NCBI GenBank assembly: GCA_947039785.1
Contig: CAMQZX010000015.1
Span: 1-32,030, forward strand
Source: an uncultured Lachnospiraceae bacterium
Lineage (GTDB): Bacteria; Bacillota; Clostridia; Lachnospirales; Lachnospiraceae
Reading direction: 5' to 3'
Length of the DNA: 32,030 bases
Shown one piece after another: positions 7,188-16,807 of this stretch. Position 1 is the first letter of the stretch. The number at the start of each line of letters is the position of its first letter. Made by a program: the position numbers and the translations under genes. Below the pieces are notes generated by a model. The model had not been told where the DNA came from, searched no databases, and worked only from the letters and a program-made list of their open reading frames with translations.

Positions 7188-10100
7188 GCTTTCACCATCC
7201 TTTCAAATGCCGAGAACTGATTGTTCGTCTGACGATAAATCTCAACTCTCGACAATGACTTAGGCGAGTAGTTATTTTGCGTAAACGAGAACGAATTTCC
7301 CGTGTTCGGGGAAGTCCCACCATTTTGAACGTCTGCGGTTCTTTGCTGCTCCATTCCTGCACTGATAGACATAGCCTGTGTACGACTGAAAAGAGCATTA
7401 AGTCTTCCGGCTCCAGATTCGACATTAGACAAATCAAGTACAGGACGAATTGTCGGCTGTACATCTATATCACCGGAAATAAAATCCCTGATCTTTGAAA
7501 CCGCATTACTCAATCCCGTCTTAGCAGCTTCCGCCATTCCAGAACCAGCCGTGTACGCTTTAGAGGCGTAAGCACCAATTGCGTTTACAAAAGCAACACC
7601 AAAGAAATCGCCAATCCGATAACCAACTTTGGACGGGGAATGCTCGTCTAATTCTTTCTTTGCAGCATCTGCTGCTGCGGATGCCATTGCACGAGATTTA
7701 GCCGCCGCTTTATAAGCGTTTTCACTAATACCGTTTGCAAAACCGTCTACCAAATAGGAACCAGCACTGTAGAATTGACTGTAATAATCCTTAATTCCAC
7801 TGACCGCCCCGCCCAGACTGGAAGTAAACGCATTCTTCACATCTGTATCCTTGCTACGAACACCAGCAATAAACTTGATCATGCATTGCTGACCAGCGCT
7901 CTCAAATTCGGGATACTTGTTCCAAATGGCAGTTAAGCATCCACTGATGATATTGGTAAACGTATTTCTGGCATTTGTATCCTGTAACTTTACACCCCCT
8001 ATAAATTTAATCATCGTTTGGGTTCCAACAGACTGAAACTCGAAATATTTATTCCGAATAGCTGTCAAGCATCCACTGATGATATTGGTAAATGTGCTAC
8101 GAGAATTCATGTCCTGTGTTTTTACACCGGCAATGAACTTGATCATAAGTGTAGAACCAGCTACTTGGAACTCCGCTTGCTTTGCATTGATACCTGTAAT
8201 GGCTGCTTGAGCAAGCGTTGTAAACGTTGATGTCAGTGTCGTCTGCTTAGCATTTGCAGCATTGATAAAAGCGGTAAGCATATTCGAAGCTGCTGTTGCC
8301 ACTTTTGATTCTGCATTGTTAAAGGCATTGACGAAACCTGTCACACCCGTTTCCCCCAGTGTTGTTAAAGCTGTTCCGAATGAAGACATCCCACTGGTAT
8401 CCAGTTCTGCCATACCCTTTGCCATATCAACAAGCCTGTTTGTCTGTGTAATAACACTAGCCAACAACCCGGTGTCGATACCACTGATATAAGCATAGTA
8501 AGAACTGAAATATGATCCAAAAGAACTCATATCTGCGCCAAAATCGGCAAGTGTTTTGTCATCGGAAAACCAACCGCCCTCTTTCGGCAGGCTCTTTTGC
8601 AATTCAACAATCGAACTGGCAGCATTTGTGGTAGCTGTTACGATACCTGCGTCCACATTTTTCATGTAATCGGAGTATTGTGAAAAGTTTTCGCCAAACA
8701 ATACTAAGCTCTCACCAAATGCCCCTATATCGTTATCTCCGGTAAACCAGCTCACAACACCACCTGTATTTGGAAGCGTGTTTGCCAGCTCAACCAAAGA
8801 TTTTCCAGCCGTTGCAGAATTGACAATCGCTTCCACGTCAATTCCGGATATAGCATCGGAATAGGCTTTCATCGCTTCACCAAAGGGAACAAGCTGTTCT
8901 CCGAAAAGGTCCATGTCGTTTTCTCCTGTAAAGAATCCAACAACACCTCCGCTGTTCGGAACTGTATTTGCCAGTTCAATCAATGCCTTACCAGCCGTTG
9001 CAGAATTGACAATGGCGTCTGCGTCCAGACCTTTTACAGCAATTGAGAAATCCATCATTGCTTCGCCAAAGGGAACCAGCTGTTCTCCAAACTTGTCCAT
9101 ATCATTTTCGCCAGCAAAGAACCCGACAACACCTCCGCTGTTCGGAATGGTTGTAGCCATTTCCGCCATCGCTTTTCCCGCGATAGATGCTTTTGTTACT
9201 GCATCAGCATCAAGTCCTTTTACAGCGATTGAGAAATCCATCATCGCTTCGCCGAATGGAATAAGCTGTTTTCCGAATTCCTCCATATCGTTCTCTCCGG
9301 CAAAGAATCCAACAACTCCACCACTATTGGGAAGAATTGCCGCCATCTCAGCCAAAGTCTTACCAGCAGTTGCAGCATTGGCCACAATGCCAGCATCCAT
9401 ACCGGCTATTGCAACAGAAAAGTCCTTCATTGCGTTTCCGAATGGTACTAATTGAGTTGTAAAATCAGCCAAAGAGGAGCCACCAGTAAGCCATGACGTA
9501 AGCCCCTGCAAAATATCTGCCGCAGTTAAGATGAGAATTGTCTCAGCAAGCGCCTTAACACCATCCATCATAGAGGGTTCAATTTTACTCGCCCCATCTA
9601 TAAACGGTTGAATATTTGTCATGAACGCTGATAAATCTGCGCCAATTTGAGGAAACTGGCTGGAAACACCACTCATAAATCCGCCGACAATACCCCCAAT
9701 AAACTGACCGATTGCTGTTCCAATACCCTGCAGCAGCTTTCCGCCTTCGCTGATCAACCATGATAATCCCGGTATTTGTGCTAGTCCGCCAATCGCAGCC
9801 AACACAAGAGCAAGCTCTGCAATGACAACACCCATGCCTAATACGCCTGCCATTGCTCCCGGAACCAATGATGCGACCGCGCTTAATGCAATCATAATTC
9901 CAGAAAGAAGACCGATTCCGACAATTCCTTTGAGTAGAACATCGACATCGATTCCGCTAAGCACGTCAGCAATTCCAGAGAAGAAAGACATCAATACGTC
10001 AATTGCAGCTTTAATCAGCCCCGGCAGGTTTCGAGCAATTCCCTCCAGAACCCCGATAAGGAATTGAAATATAGAATCGACAATAGACGGCGTGTAAGCT

Positions 10101-13100
10101 ACCAAAGCAGCTAAAACTCCATCCAACAATGCGAGCGCACCATCCGCAATAACAGGAACACACTCCACCAGAACATCAACCAACGACAAAACAACCACTT
10201 TAACTGCCTCTCCTATCGACGGAGCACCCGCTGCGATGACCTTGCAGAGAGTAATAAGTCCCTCTCCAATTTTCTCGATTATCACGGGAATGAGACCGGC
10301 TACCCCTGTAATAATCACGGTAAGCGATGCCACAATCGCTGTAGCTCCAGCGGTTCCTGCGGCTGCTAGAGCGGTAAAACCAACAGCCAACGCAGATAAC
10401 CCCAACCCTGCTGCCAACAATCCGGCTCCAATAGCCAAAACGCCAACACCAATTAACGCAAATGCTCCGCTCAATCCCAAAATAGTAGGTACAAGCGGAG
10501 TAAGAACTGCACCAGCGATGCCAAGAACAGTGAACGCACCGGCAATAGACACAAGCCCTTTGGCGATTGATTCCCAACTCATTGCTCCTAAGATACTAAG
10601 AACTGGGGTTAATATAGCCAGCGCGGAAGCAGCGACAAGAATTGCCGCAGAACCACCAAGGGTTCCTTTCATAAAGTTAAGACCGATCGCAAGCTCGGTA
10701 AGAGCAACGCCCATAGTCACAAGACCTTTAGCAATCTGTTCCCATGTGAAACCGCCCATTTTGCCGAGAGCATCAGCTACAATTTCCAAAGAAGCAGCGA
10801 CAATCACCAACCCAGCACCAATACCAACCATATTTTTAGGCATCAGTTTTGTAGATATTGCGACCTCTGCTAAAGCTCCACCCATAGAGACTAAGCCTTT
10901 GGCAATCTGCTCCCAAGAAAACTTACCGAAATCCGACATCGCAGAAGCAAATATCTTCATGGCCGCTGCAATCTCAATCAAAGCCAGACCAGAAGAAATA
11001 ACATGCTTTGCGTTACCCGTAAGCTTTGTAAAAGCGGCAACTTCAAGAAGAAGCGCTCCTACACTCGTAAGACCTTTGCCGATTTCACGCCACTCCATTT
11101 GACCAAAATCCCTGCAAACCGATGCAAGAATCTTCAAAGCAGCGGAAAGGATCACAATACCGGTTGCGGTTGTCATGGCTTTGCCACTAAATTTAGCGGT
11201 ATTAAGGAATACATCAATCTCGGCAAGCAATACGCCAACGCCAACAAGTCCTTTTGCCATCTGCTCCCAACTTAAATCGGCCATATCAGAAGCAACCGAA
11301 GCTAGTATCTTAATTGCAGCCGCCATGATGACCATTCCTGTAGCAGTTGTCATACTCCCTTTGCTAAATTTTGCTATTGCCATAAATGCGTCCAATTCAG
11401 CAAGCAATACGCCAACGCCGACAAGTCCCTCTGCTAACTCTTCCCAACTCAAATCAGCCATTTTCTTAACTGCGTTGGAAAGAACCAGAACAGCAGCCGC
11501 AAACACAATCAGATTCGTGGAACCTTTTCCACTAAAACCACCGAGTTTGTTGAAGGCTGCCATGGAAACGATCAGTTCTCCAAAGAGAACAGTAATCGCG
11601 CCAAGGGATGCTGATAATTTTTCACTATCAATCAAAGATATAACAACAATAGAGGCAGCCAGAATTGCAATTGCGCTGGCAATCTTGAGTAATGTTCCGG
11701 CTTTTAATTGCTGCTGATAGGCTTCAAAACACCCCCGCACACTATCCAGAATACCAGTAACATTTTCAAGAATATCCCCAACACCATCGAAACCGTCTTT
11801 AAGATCTTTGACAAACCCCATGATTCCAACGCCAATTCCACCAGCAATTAACCCATTTAACACGTCAATAAAGCCATTGAAATCCGCATTGCCAAGTTTG
11901 TCAACAAGGGAACTGATCATATCGCCGAGAGTATTAACAATACCCTTAGCAAAACTTGTAACCAGTTTCCAGATAGTTTGGAGAACCTCTATGAATTTAC
12001 ACTTTGAAAGTGCGTCGCCGAGAGCATTAACAGCATTTAAAACACCGCTTTTCATACTTCCGGCGCTCTCACCAACCTGAGACATCCTTTTGTGAATCCT
12101 CTCCAAAGTTGTATGAATCAGCTCCAGGCCCGGAAGCTGGATTTTTTCCTTAATCAAAACCAGAAAATCTTTAAGCGACTGTTTAATCTCATCAAGACTC
12201 GGAAGATTGAATTTCTCCTGAATAGACTTGGCAAAACTCTTGAATTCTTCACCAGCCCTTTTTACAAACTCGATAACACCCTGAATCGCTTTATTAAAGA
12301 GGTCGTTTTTCTTGATTACTTCATCGAGATTGACGAGCCAATCGCCAAAACCACCAGTGACTTTTAATATTCCGCCTCCAAGGTTATCCAATCCCCCAAA
12401 TAAAGGGGATATAGCGTTAAACAATGCCGAGAATGCCTGCTTCCCGATATCCAGAATTGCAAATATACCTTTAAAAGTGCTTTTCAGATTCGCAGAAGCA
12501 GAATCGCTGAGCTTGAGATGAGAGGTAAATTCTTTCAAAGCATTTGTAATATTGAAGAGTTTTTCTGCCGTCATCGGGGGAAATATCTCTCTGAATCCCT
12601 CGGTTATTGGTTTGATAACGCTCGCCAAGCCTTCAAAAGCATTTTTCGCGGCCTCGATCAAAGCCGTTCGACCGCCCATGTCTTTCCAGCCCTTCAGCAT
12701 GGAATTTCGGGCATCTGATTGAGCATCGATGAATCCACCAATGGATGTGCTTAAACTCGTCCAAAGTGTTTTCGCTTCTTCGAAATCACCGAACAGAATT
12801 TCCCAAGTCATGGCCCATCCAGACCCAACAGCTTCTTTCAATGTATCCATCAATTGGGTAAACGTCTTGACATCCTGAGCTGCGGCAAATGCCCGTTTAC
12901 CGATATCCGTTGTCTCATCTGCATAATCCCTCAGGGTATTAACAAGAACTTCTGTTGTCATCCACTGATACTGTAGACTATCATTGAAATTCTTTGTGGC
13001 ATCGATTGCATCGTCCATTGTAGAACCCTGATTATTTTCGGTAAGAACGCGATACATGCCATCTGCAGTCTTTTCTACCGTACCCGCGGCAACAGCGGCT

Positions 13101-13798
13101 TCAAGGAGCTGAGTCTTAAATTCCACGGTAGCCATGTTTGCATTTTCAATGGATTTCCAGTCAATCAACTTGACGTATCCTGCCGACAATGCCTGTGCAA
13201 AATTGTACATGGCACGAGAAGCCTCGTTCGCGTTTGCACCCGAAATAGCAGCCTCGTTTGACACGCCCTGAATAGCCATAACAGCATCTTCAAGTTTAAC
13301 ACCTGCATTTGTAAACTTGCCGATGTTGGATGTCATATCTGCAAACGAATAAATTGTTTTATCCGCATATGTATTCAGCTCATTCAGATAACCGTTGACT
13401 TCTTCCAGAGAAGCTCCGGTACTCATCATGATTGTCTGAATCGAACCCATTTTCAGTTCGTATTCTTCAAATCCCTGAGAGATTGGTTCTATAGTAAGCG
13501 AATGAAGCATTTTCTTTCCGGTATTGATAATCGAATTTGTGATGTTTGCAAGGGCGGTCACAGCCATGACTTCAAATGCTGAAAATTTAGCATGGACAGT
13601 CTCGACAGCACTGGTAAGACCGGACATATTGCAATTCTTGGCTGCGGAATTCACATTCTCCAAGCCTTTCGCTGCGCCATCCAGGTTCAGGCTGCGTTTG
13701 AGTTTATCAAGCGTGGAAAGACTGGTCTGAACATTCTGCTCAAACTGCTTGTTGTCAAACCGCATCTCGACAACTCTTTCATCAACTGTCTTGCTCAT
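7184..13798 (-). CDS. Tail tape measure protein
   Basis: 2204 aa, by far the longest gene. The N-terminus (TVDERVVEMRFDNKQFEQNV, then TSLSTLDKLKRSLNL) and the domain around ELNTYADKTIYSFADMTSN and GVSNEAAISGANANEASRAM are typical of Clostridia phage tape measures. It fixes tail length and is threaded through the tail tube. Three tandem repeat families are visible: about 59 residues each (LSWExxAKGLVGVGVLLAE type) between residues 775 and 1085; about 62 residues each (FGExLVPFGEAM type) between 1440 and 1700; and about 44 residues each (NIISGCLTAIxNKYxEF type) between 1850 and 1985. Hydrophobic segments rich in A, G, I and V lie at about 1095-1330. The start overlaps the end of the preceding gene by 4 bases. 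Confidence 0.95.
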   Translation of the reverse strand: MSKTVDERVVEMRFDNKQFEQNVQTSLSTLDKLKRSLNLDGAAKGLENVNSAAKNCNMSGLTSAVETVHAKFSAFEVMAVTALANITNSIINTGKKMLHSLTIEPISQGFEEYELKMGSIQTIMMSTGASLEEVNGYLNELNTYADKTIYSFADMTSNIGKFTNAGVKLEDAVMAIQGVSNEAAISGANANEASRAMYNFAQALSAGYVKLIDWKSIENANMATVEFKTQLLEAAVAAGTVEKTADGMYRVLTENNQGSTMDDAIDATKNFNDSLQYQWMTTEVLVNTLRDYADETTDIGKRAFAAAQDVKTFTQLMDTLKEAVGSGWAMTWEILFGDFEEAKTLWTSLSTSIGGFIDAQSDARNSMLKGWKDMGGRTALIEAAKNAFEGLASVIKPITEGFREIFPPMTAEKLFNITNALKEFTSHLKLSDSASANLKSTFKGIFAILDIGKQAFSALFNAISPLFGGLDNLGGGILKVTGGFGDWLVNLDEVIKKNDLFNKAIQGVIEFVKRAGEEFKSFAKSIQEKFNLPSLDEIKQSLKDFLVLIKEKIQLPGLELIHTTLERIHKRMSQVGESAGSMKSGVLNAVNALGDALSKCKFIEVLQTIWKLVTSFAKGIVNTLGDMISSLVDKLGNADFNGFIDVLNGLIAGGIGVGIMGFVKDLKDGFDGVGDILENVTGILDSVRGCFEAYQQQLKAGTLLKIASAIAILAASIVVISLIDSEKLSASLGAITVLFGELIVSMAAFNKLGGFSGKGSTNLIVFAAAVLVLSNAVKKMADLSWEELAEGLVGVGVLLAELDAFMAIAKFSKGSMTTATGMVIMAAAIKILASVASDMADLSWEQMAKGLVGVGVLLAEIDVFLNTAKFSGKAMTTATGIVILSAALKILASVCRDFGQMEWREIGKGLTSVGALLLEVAAFTKLTGNAKHVISSGLALIEIAAAMKIFASAMSDFGKFSWEQIAKGLVSMGGALAEVAISTKLMPKNMVGIGAGLVIVAASLEIVADALGKMGGFTWEQIAKGLVTMGVALTELAIGLNFMKGTLGGSAAILVAASALAILTPVLSILGAMSWESIAKGLVSIAGAFTVLGIAGAVLTPLVPTILGLSGAFALIGVGVLAIGAGLLAAGLGLSALAVGFTALAAAGTAGATAIVASLTVIITGVAGLIPVIIEKIGEGLITLCKVIAAGAPSIGEAVKVVVLSLVDVLVECVPVIADGALALLDGVLAALVAYTPSIVDSIFQFLIGVLEGIARNLPGLIKAAIDVLMSFFSGIADVLSGIDVDVLLKGIVGIGLLSGIMIALSAVASLVPGAMAGVLGMGVVIAELALVLAAIGGLAQIPGLSWLISEGGKLLQGIGTAIGQFIGGIVGGFMSGVSSQFPQIGADLSAFMTNIQPFIDGASKIEPSMMDGVKALAETILILTAADILQGLTSWLTGGSSLADFTTQLVPFGNAMKDFSVAIAGMDAGIVANAATAGKTLAEMAAILPNSGGVVGFFAGENDMEEFGKQLIPFGEAMMDFSIAVKGLDADAVTKASIAGKAMAEMATTIPNSGGVVGFFAGENDMDKFGEQLVPFGEAMMDFSIAVKGLDADAIVNSATAGKALIELANTVPNSGGVVGFFTGENDMDLFGEQLVPFGEAMKAYSDAISGIDVEAIVNSATAGKSLVELANTLPNTGGVVSWFTGDNDIGAFGESLVLFGENFSQYSDYMKNVDAGIVTATTNAASSIVELQKSLPKEGGWFSDDKTLADFGADMSSFGSYFSSYYAYISGIDTGLLASVITQTNRLVDMAKGMAELDTSGMSSFGTALTTLGETGVTGFVNAFNNAESKVATAASNMLTAFINAANAKQTTLTSTFTTLAQAAITGINAKQAEFQVAGSTLMIKFIAGVKTQDMNSRSTFTNIISGCLTAIRNKYFEFQSVGTQTMIKFIGGVKLQDTNARNTFTNIISGCLTAIWNKYPEFESAGQQCMIKFIAGVRSKDTDVKNAFTSSLGGAVSGIKDYYSQFYSAGSYLVDGFANGISENAYKAAAKSRAMASAAADAAKKELDEHSPSKVGYRIGDFFGVAFVNAIGAYASKAYTAGSGMAEAAKTGLSNAVSKIRDFISGDIDVQPTIRPVLDLSNVESGAGRLNALFSRTQAMSISAGMEQQRTADVQNGGTSPNTGNSFSFTQNNYSPKSLSRVEIYRQTNNQFSAFERMVKA

Positions 13799-14172
13799 AG
13801 CTTAGTAACCTCTCTCCATGCTTCATTTGCGATTTTGTCAAAAATAGGCTGGATAGCAGGATTGATATAATCTCGCCCCTGTACCCAGGCGCCGTTTCGA
13901 GCCCCGTGTCCATACTGCAAGATGATGGCAATGAGAACTCCATTTTGAATATTTGAATTGTAGAATGAGATTGTCACGGACCCATTCTTGTTTTTGATCC
14001 CATAAGACCATGAACTGGCAGTTTTACCAGAATCGACAGGTGTTGCAGACGCAAGGGCGGCTACTCCCTCTCGACCATACTTATCAAGGTCTCCAAGTTT
14101 AACGACTTCTTTTGCCCTTTCCAAGTACCTTGTCAGCTTAGAGAAGTCACCCTTTTGTCTGAACGTTATCAT
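13795..14172 (-). CDS. HK97 gp10-like phage protein
   Basis: 125 aa, MITFRQKGDFSKLTRYLERA at the start, with GREGVAALASATPVDSGKTA and the YGHGARNG motif, then YINPAIQPIFDKI. The TPVDSGKTxxSW...YGxG pattern is the hallmark of HK97 gp10/neck or tail-completion proteins. These usually sit between the connector and the tail tube genes. Here the gene lies between the endolysin and the tape measure, which is unusual. AGGAGA is 8 bases before ATG 14172. Confidence 0.75.
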   Translation of the reverse strand: MITFRQKGDFSKLTRYLERAKEVVKLGDLDKYGREGVAALASATPVDSGKTASSWSYGIKNKNGSVTISFYNSNIQNGVLIAIILQYGHGARNGAWVQGRDYINPAIQPIFDKIANEAWREVTKL

Positions 14173-14185
14173 ATGAAATTCTCCT

Positions 14186-15748
14186 TTACATAAGCGCGTT
14201 TACGCGACTCTGAACCGCAGAGTAATCGTAGCCGGCCTTTGTCAACCGGCTTTTCCGATCTTCACCAACGCCCCATTTCCCCTGTATGACCTCACGAGCC
14301 ACTGCGTCAACCGACTTTTGGGAAACGGAAACAAAAGCATTCACCCGTCCCTGAACTTCGGAGTAATTGTATCCGGCTCTGGTCAGCGCCTCTTTACGGG
14401 CATCTCCGTTACCCCATTTTCCAGCGATTACTTCCTTCGCAACTTCATCCACGGATTTCTTAGGCGTACCAGCATTTCCAGAAAGAATGGCATTTACACG
14501 CCCCTGAACCTCTGCGTAATTGTATCCGGCTGCGGTAAGAGCATTCTTACGGGCATCTCCGTTGCCCCAAGCACCCTGAATTACTTCATTGGCGATTTCA
14601 TCGACCGGCTTCTTCGTTACCGGAGCAACAGCAGAAGAAGTGTTGGAAGCATACTTCGGACGGGCAAATCCGCGGATATACCCCCAACCGACATTGATTG
14701 TCCGGCGGTCAACCTTTCCACCTTTGTTCCCCTCGATGCATACGATAGTGTCGCCGTATACCTGTTCTACATAACCGATATGATCCGCATGTCCATCATT
14801 GGGCTGCGTAGAATCATCCCAGTTAAACAGGATTACATCACCAACCTCAGGCTTCACAGAACCGTCCTCGATCCAGATACCTTTTTCTTTGAAGATTTCG
14901 ATGTGTCTCTCACATCCCACTTCGGTTCCGATCAGGTCAACGGCTCCTGCCTTAATGGCACAGGCGGATACAAACGCATCACACCATTCATCAGAAATCT
15001 GTATTGCATAACCGCGAGCAAGCGGTTTATGAGAATTGTAGGTATCCAAAATCTCTTTGAATTTTCCATTTGCTTCCGAATATCCAAGCCAGCCACGTGC
15101 AACATCCAGCACCGAGTTTGCTGTTACACCCGCTTCAACAGTGCCGTTCTCGATCATAAAGTAATAGTTCATATCAACATTGCCGCTGATTCCGGGGACG
15201 CTACCCTTACTGCTGTACTGATGGAAAGAACACGGATAATCCGCATCTCCACTCCAATCGGCAAGCCACTTGATGTATTTTTCCAACAGATAATGGTCAT
15301 ACCAATTCCGGTAGTAATCAATGTTGAAATAAACACCCGCCTTATAACCAAGAGATTCAACAGTTTCACAGAACGCCTTGGTATGTGCATTGCATTCCGC
15401 CTTTCCAAGCGTCACACCAGAAGCCTTTGCTTTTGTAACCGTGTCATACTCAAAGTCGAAGAACACGATCGTATCTTTACCAAGTCCGGATTTCTGAATG
15501 TTTTCGACACATGCCCGTGCTTCCTGCTTTGCCTGTTCAACACTGAGCGCATAAGAAAAGTGGTACACACCCATAATGGCGAGCCCCACTTCTTTACACT
15601 TCCGTACATTTTCAAAGAATCTGGAATCTACTGTCTGCCTGTAACCCTCTCTGAGAATTACAAACTCGATCCCGCTATTCTTAACCTGCCCGGCATCGAT
15701 GTTTCCCTGCCAGACAGATATATCAATTCCTTTCTTTTTTGCAGACAT
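14186..15748 (-). CDS. Endolysin: GH25 muramidase, CHAP amidase/peptidase and three CPL-7 wall-binding repeats
   Basis: 520 aa from ATG 15748, preceded by GGGGGTGA. Residues about 5-197 are a GH25 lysozyme (KGIDISVWQGNID, the acidic FFDFEYD, and the closing GNVDMNYYF). Residues about 245-367 are a CHAP domain, with its Cys in SDEWCDAFVSACA and its His in DGHADHIGYVEQ. Three repeats of about 43 residues follow, each with (S/P)VDExAxEVIxGxWGxGxxR and AGYxYxxVQxRVNA, matching the CPL-7 cell-wall-binding repeat. Both catalytic domains cut peptidoglycan, one in the glycan and one probably in the peptide. It has no signal peptide, so release depends on the holin. Its place between the tail chaperones and a gp10-like gene is odd: an endolysin is expected beside the holin, 13 kb away. 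A virion-borne wall hydrolase is an alternative role. Confidence 0.9.
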   Translation of the reverse strand: MSAKKKGIDISVWQGNIDAGQVKNSGIEFVILREGYRQTVDSRFFENVRKCKEVGLAIMGVYHFSYALSVEQAKQEARACVENIQKSGLGKDTIVFFDFEYDTVTKAKASGVTLGKAECNAHTKAFCETVESLGYKAGVYFNIDYYRNWYDHYLLEKYIKWLADWSGDADYPCSFHQYSSKGSVPGISGNVDMNYYFMIENGTVEAGVTANSVLDVARGWLGYSEANGKFKEILDTYNSHKPLARGYAIQISDEWCDAFVSACAIKAGAVDLIGTEVGCERHIEIFKEKGIWIEDGSVKPEVGDVILFNWDDSTQPNDGHADHIGYVEQVYGDTIVCIEGNKGGKVDRRTINVGWGYIRGFARPKYASNTSSAVAPVTKKPVDEIANEVIQGAWGNGDARKNALTAAGYNYAEVQGRVNAILSGNAGTPKKSVDEVAKEVIAGKWGNGDARKEALTRAGYNYSEVQGRVNAFVSVSQKSVDAVAREVIQGKWGVGEDRKSRLTKAGYDYSAVQSRVNALM

Positions 15749-15753
15749 TAGAG

Positions 15754-16299
15754 TCACCCCCTGCTATGTAATTGTTTTTTACGCATCTCGTTTAAAGCGG
15801 TATTCTGCCTCATAATTTCCTTCATACTTTTCTTTTTAGGCGGCGAATTCTTGATATTGCACACCTTTATTAAAGTAAGAAGTCTGTTAAGATGCCATTT
15901 TTGACACTCAAATGGTATGTTTAACGCAATCATCCAGTAATAGATAATCTCCGCTGTAACCTGCTCTCGATTAGCCTTTGTGTTCTTATCATCCGAAAAT
16001 CGTGTTGCAGTCATCGGAGCGTCAATGTACTGGTTGATTAAATCAATATTTACAATGGTGAGATAGTTATAGACTTCGGGATTGACGTTCTGTGTGAGTG
16101 TCATACACTTCACATAATCCAAAGTTTCTTCAAACGTTTTAGCCTGTCTCGTCAAAAAAGGCTTAGACCACTTTGATTCCCATTTTGAAAGAGAGACAAG
16201 GGAATGCTCCAGTTGCAACGTCTGCTCTTTCGGATAGATGAATACATGATTTATTTCATCCCATTGCTCCTCTCCAGCCGGTATTGTAATCCGTAGCAT
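15754..16299 (-). CDS. Tail assembly chaperone, second protein
   Basis: 181 aa, beginning MLRITIPAGEEQWDEINHVF, with LEHSLVSLSKWESKWSKPF, a helical middle part and a lysine-rich end (SPPKKKSMKEIMRQN). Proteins with LEHSLVSLSKWE just before the tape measure region correspond to the second (T-like) tail chaperone of Firmicute siphophages. A good ribosome-binding site (GGGAGG) lies inside the end of the upstream gene, and the two genes overlap by 44 bases in different frames. They can be made separately, or as a fusion if ribosomes shift frame. It would coat the tape measure during tail assembly. Confidence 0.75.
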   Translation of the reverse strand: MLRITIPAGEEQWDEINHVFIYPKEQTLQLEHSLVSLSKWESKWSKPFLTRQAKTFEETLDYVKCMTLTQNVNPEVYNYLTIVNIDLINQYIDAPMTATRFSDDKNTKANREQVTAEIIYYWMIALNIPFECQKWHLNRLLTLIKVCNIKNSPPKKKSMKEIMRQNTALNEMRKKQLHSRG

Positions 16300-16714
16300 C
16301 CCTCGAACCTCCCGTATTTTTCTGTTTTAATTCGACAACCGGCTGTGCCGCAGGCTTCTCGTTCGGAACGATCCCATTCACAAATTTGGCTGCCGCATCT
16401 GTATCTGTCGCCAGTTCCATGAAAAGCTGAGAATAAGCCTCCGTTTCGGAGAAAGCTTTGGACAGTTCCGGAGATTTAATAAACTGCCGTCCATCCGGAC
16501 TCTTCTGGCCGTAAGATTTGAGAATGATCTCCTTAAAGATCTTGATGATTGCCGGCGTGTCCTGAGCCGCCACAATCTTCTGAATCATTTCGGAAAGTCC
16601 GCCGGACGTGCTCATCTCCATTTCCATAGACTCAGCCTTGGACAGATTGAAATAGTGATCTTCGGTTCTCTCAACACCGTTGTAGTCTGTAAATTTGATA
16701 GTTTTCTTTAACAT
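16256..16714 (-). CDS. Tail assembly chaperone, first protein
   Basis: 152 aa, MLKKTIKFTDYNGVERTEDH at the start, NLSKAESMEMEMSTSGGLSE, and a mostly helical body. This is the pattern of the G-like tail chaperone encoded just after the major tail protein in many Firmicute siphophages. AAAGGAG precedes ATG 16714. An intrinsic terminator stands between this gene and the major tail protein, which would reduce expression of everything downstream. The last 14 codons overlap the second chaperone. The downstream frame is +1 relative to this one. Confidence 0.75.
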   Translation of the reverse strand: MLKKTIKFTDYNGVERTEDHYFNLSKAESMEMEMSTSGGLSEMIQKIVAAQDTPAIIKIFKEIILKSYGQKSPDGRQFIKSPELSKAFSETEAYSQLFMELATDTDAAAKFVNGIVPNEKPAAQPVVELKQKNTGGSRDATDYNTGWRGAMG

Positions 16715-16734
16715 TTTTGTTTTCTCCTTTCAGA

Positions 16735-16777
16735 AATAAAAAATGGGAGCCGCCAGCCTTAACTGAATACGACTCCC
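16735..16777 (-). terminator. Intrinsic terminator after the major tail protein
   Basis: On the minus strand GGGAGTCG (16777-16770) pairs with CGGCTCCC (16752-16745) with one G-U pair, a 17-base loop, then A and six T residues (16743-16738). It is in the only sizeable gap of the tail operon. Partial read-through would let the abundant tube protein be made in excess over the chaperones and later products. Confidence 0.75.
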
Positions 16778-16807
16778 TTGGTTTCTTAATATGTGAAATT
16801 GTGCAAA

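Noticed and set aside
10236..11102. Plus-strand open frames (288 and about 180 codons) opposite the tape measure
   Set aside because: Low-complexity Ala/Pro/Ile/Thr sequences result from the Ala/Gly/Val-rich repeats of the tape measure read on the other strand. They lack start signals.
14318..15751. Plus-strand open frame of 477 codons opposite the endolysin
   Set aside because: It is an exact antisense shadow of a well-supported gene with recognisable catalytic motifs. It has no ribosome-binding site, no family resemblance, and opposes the direction of every other gene.
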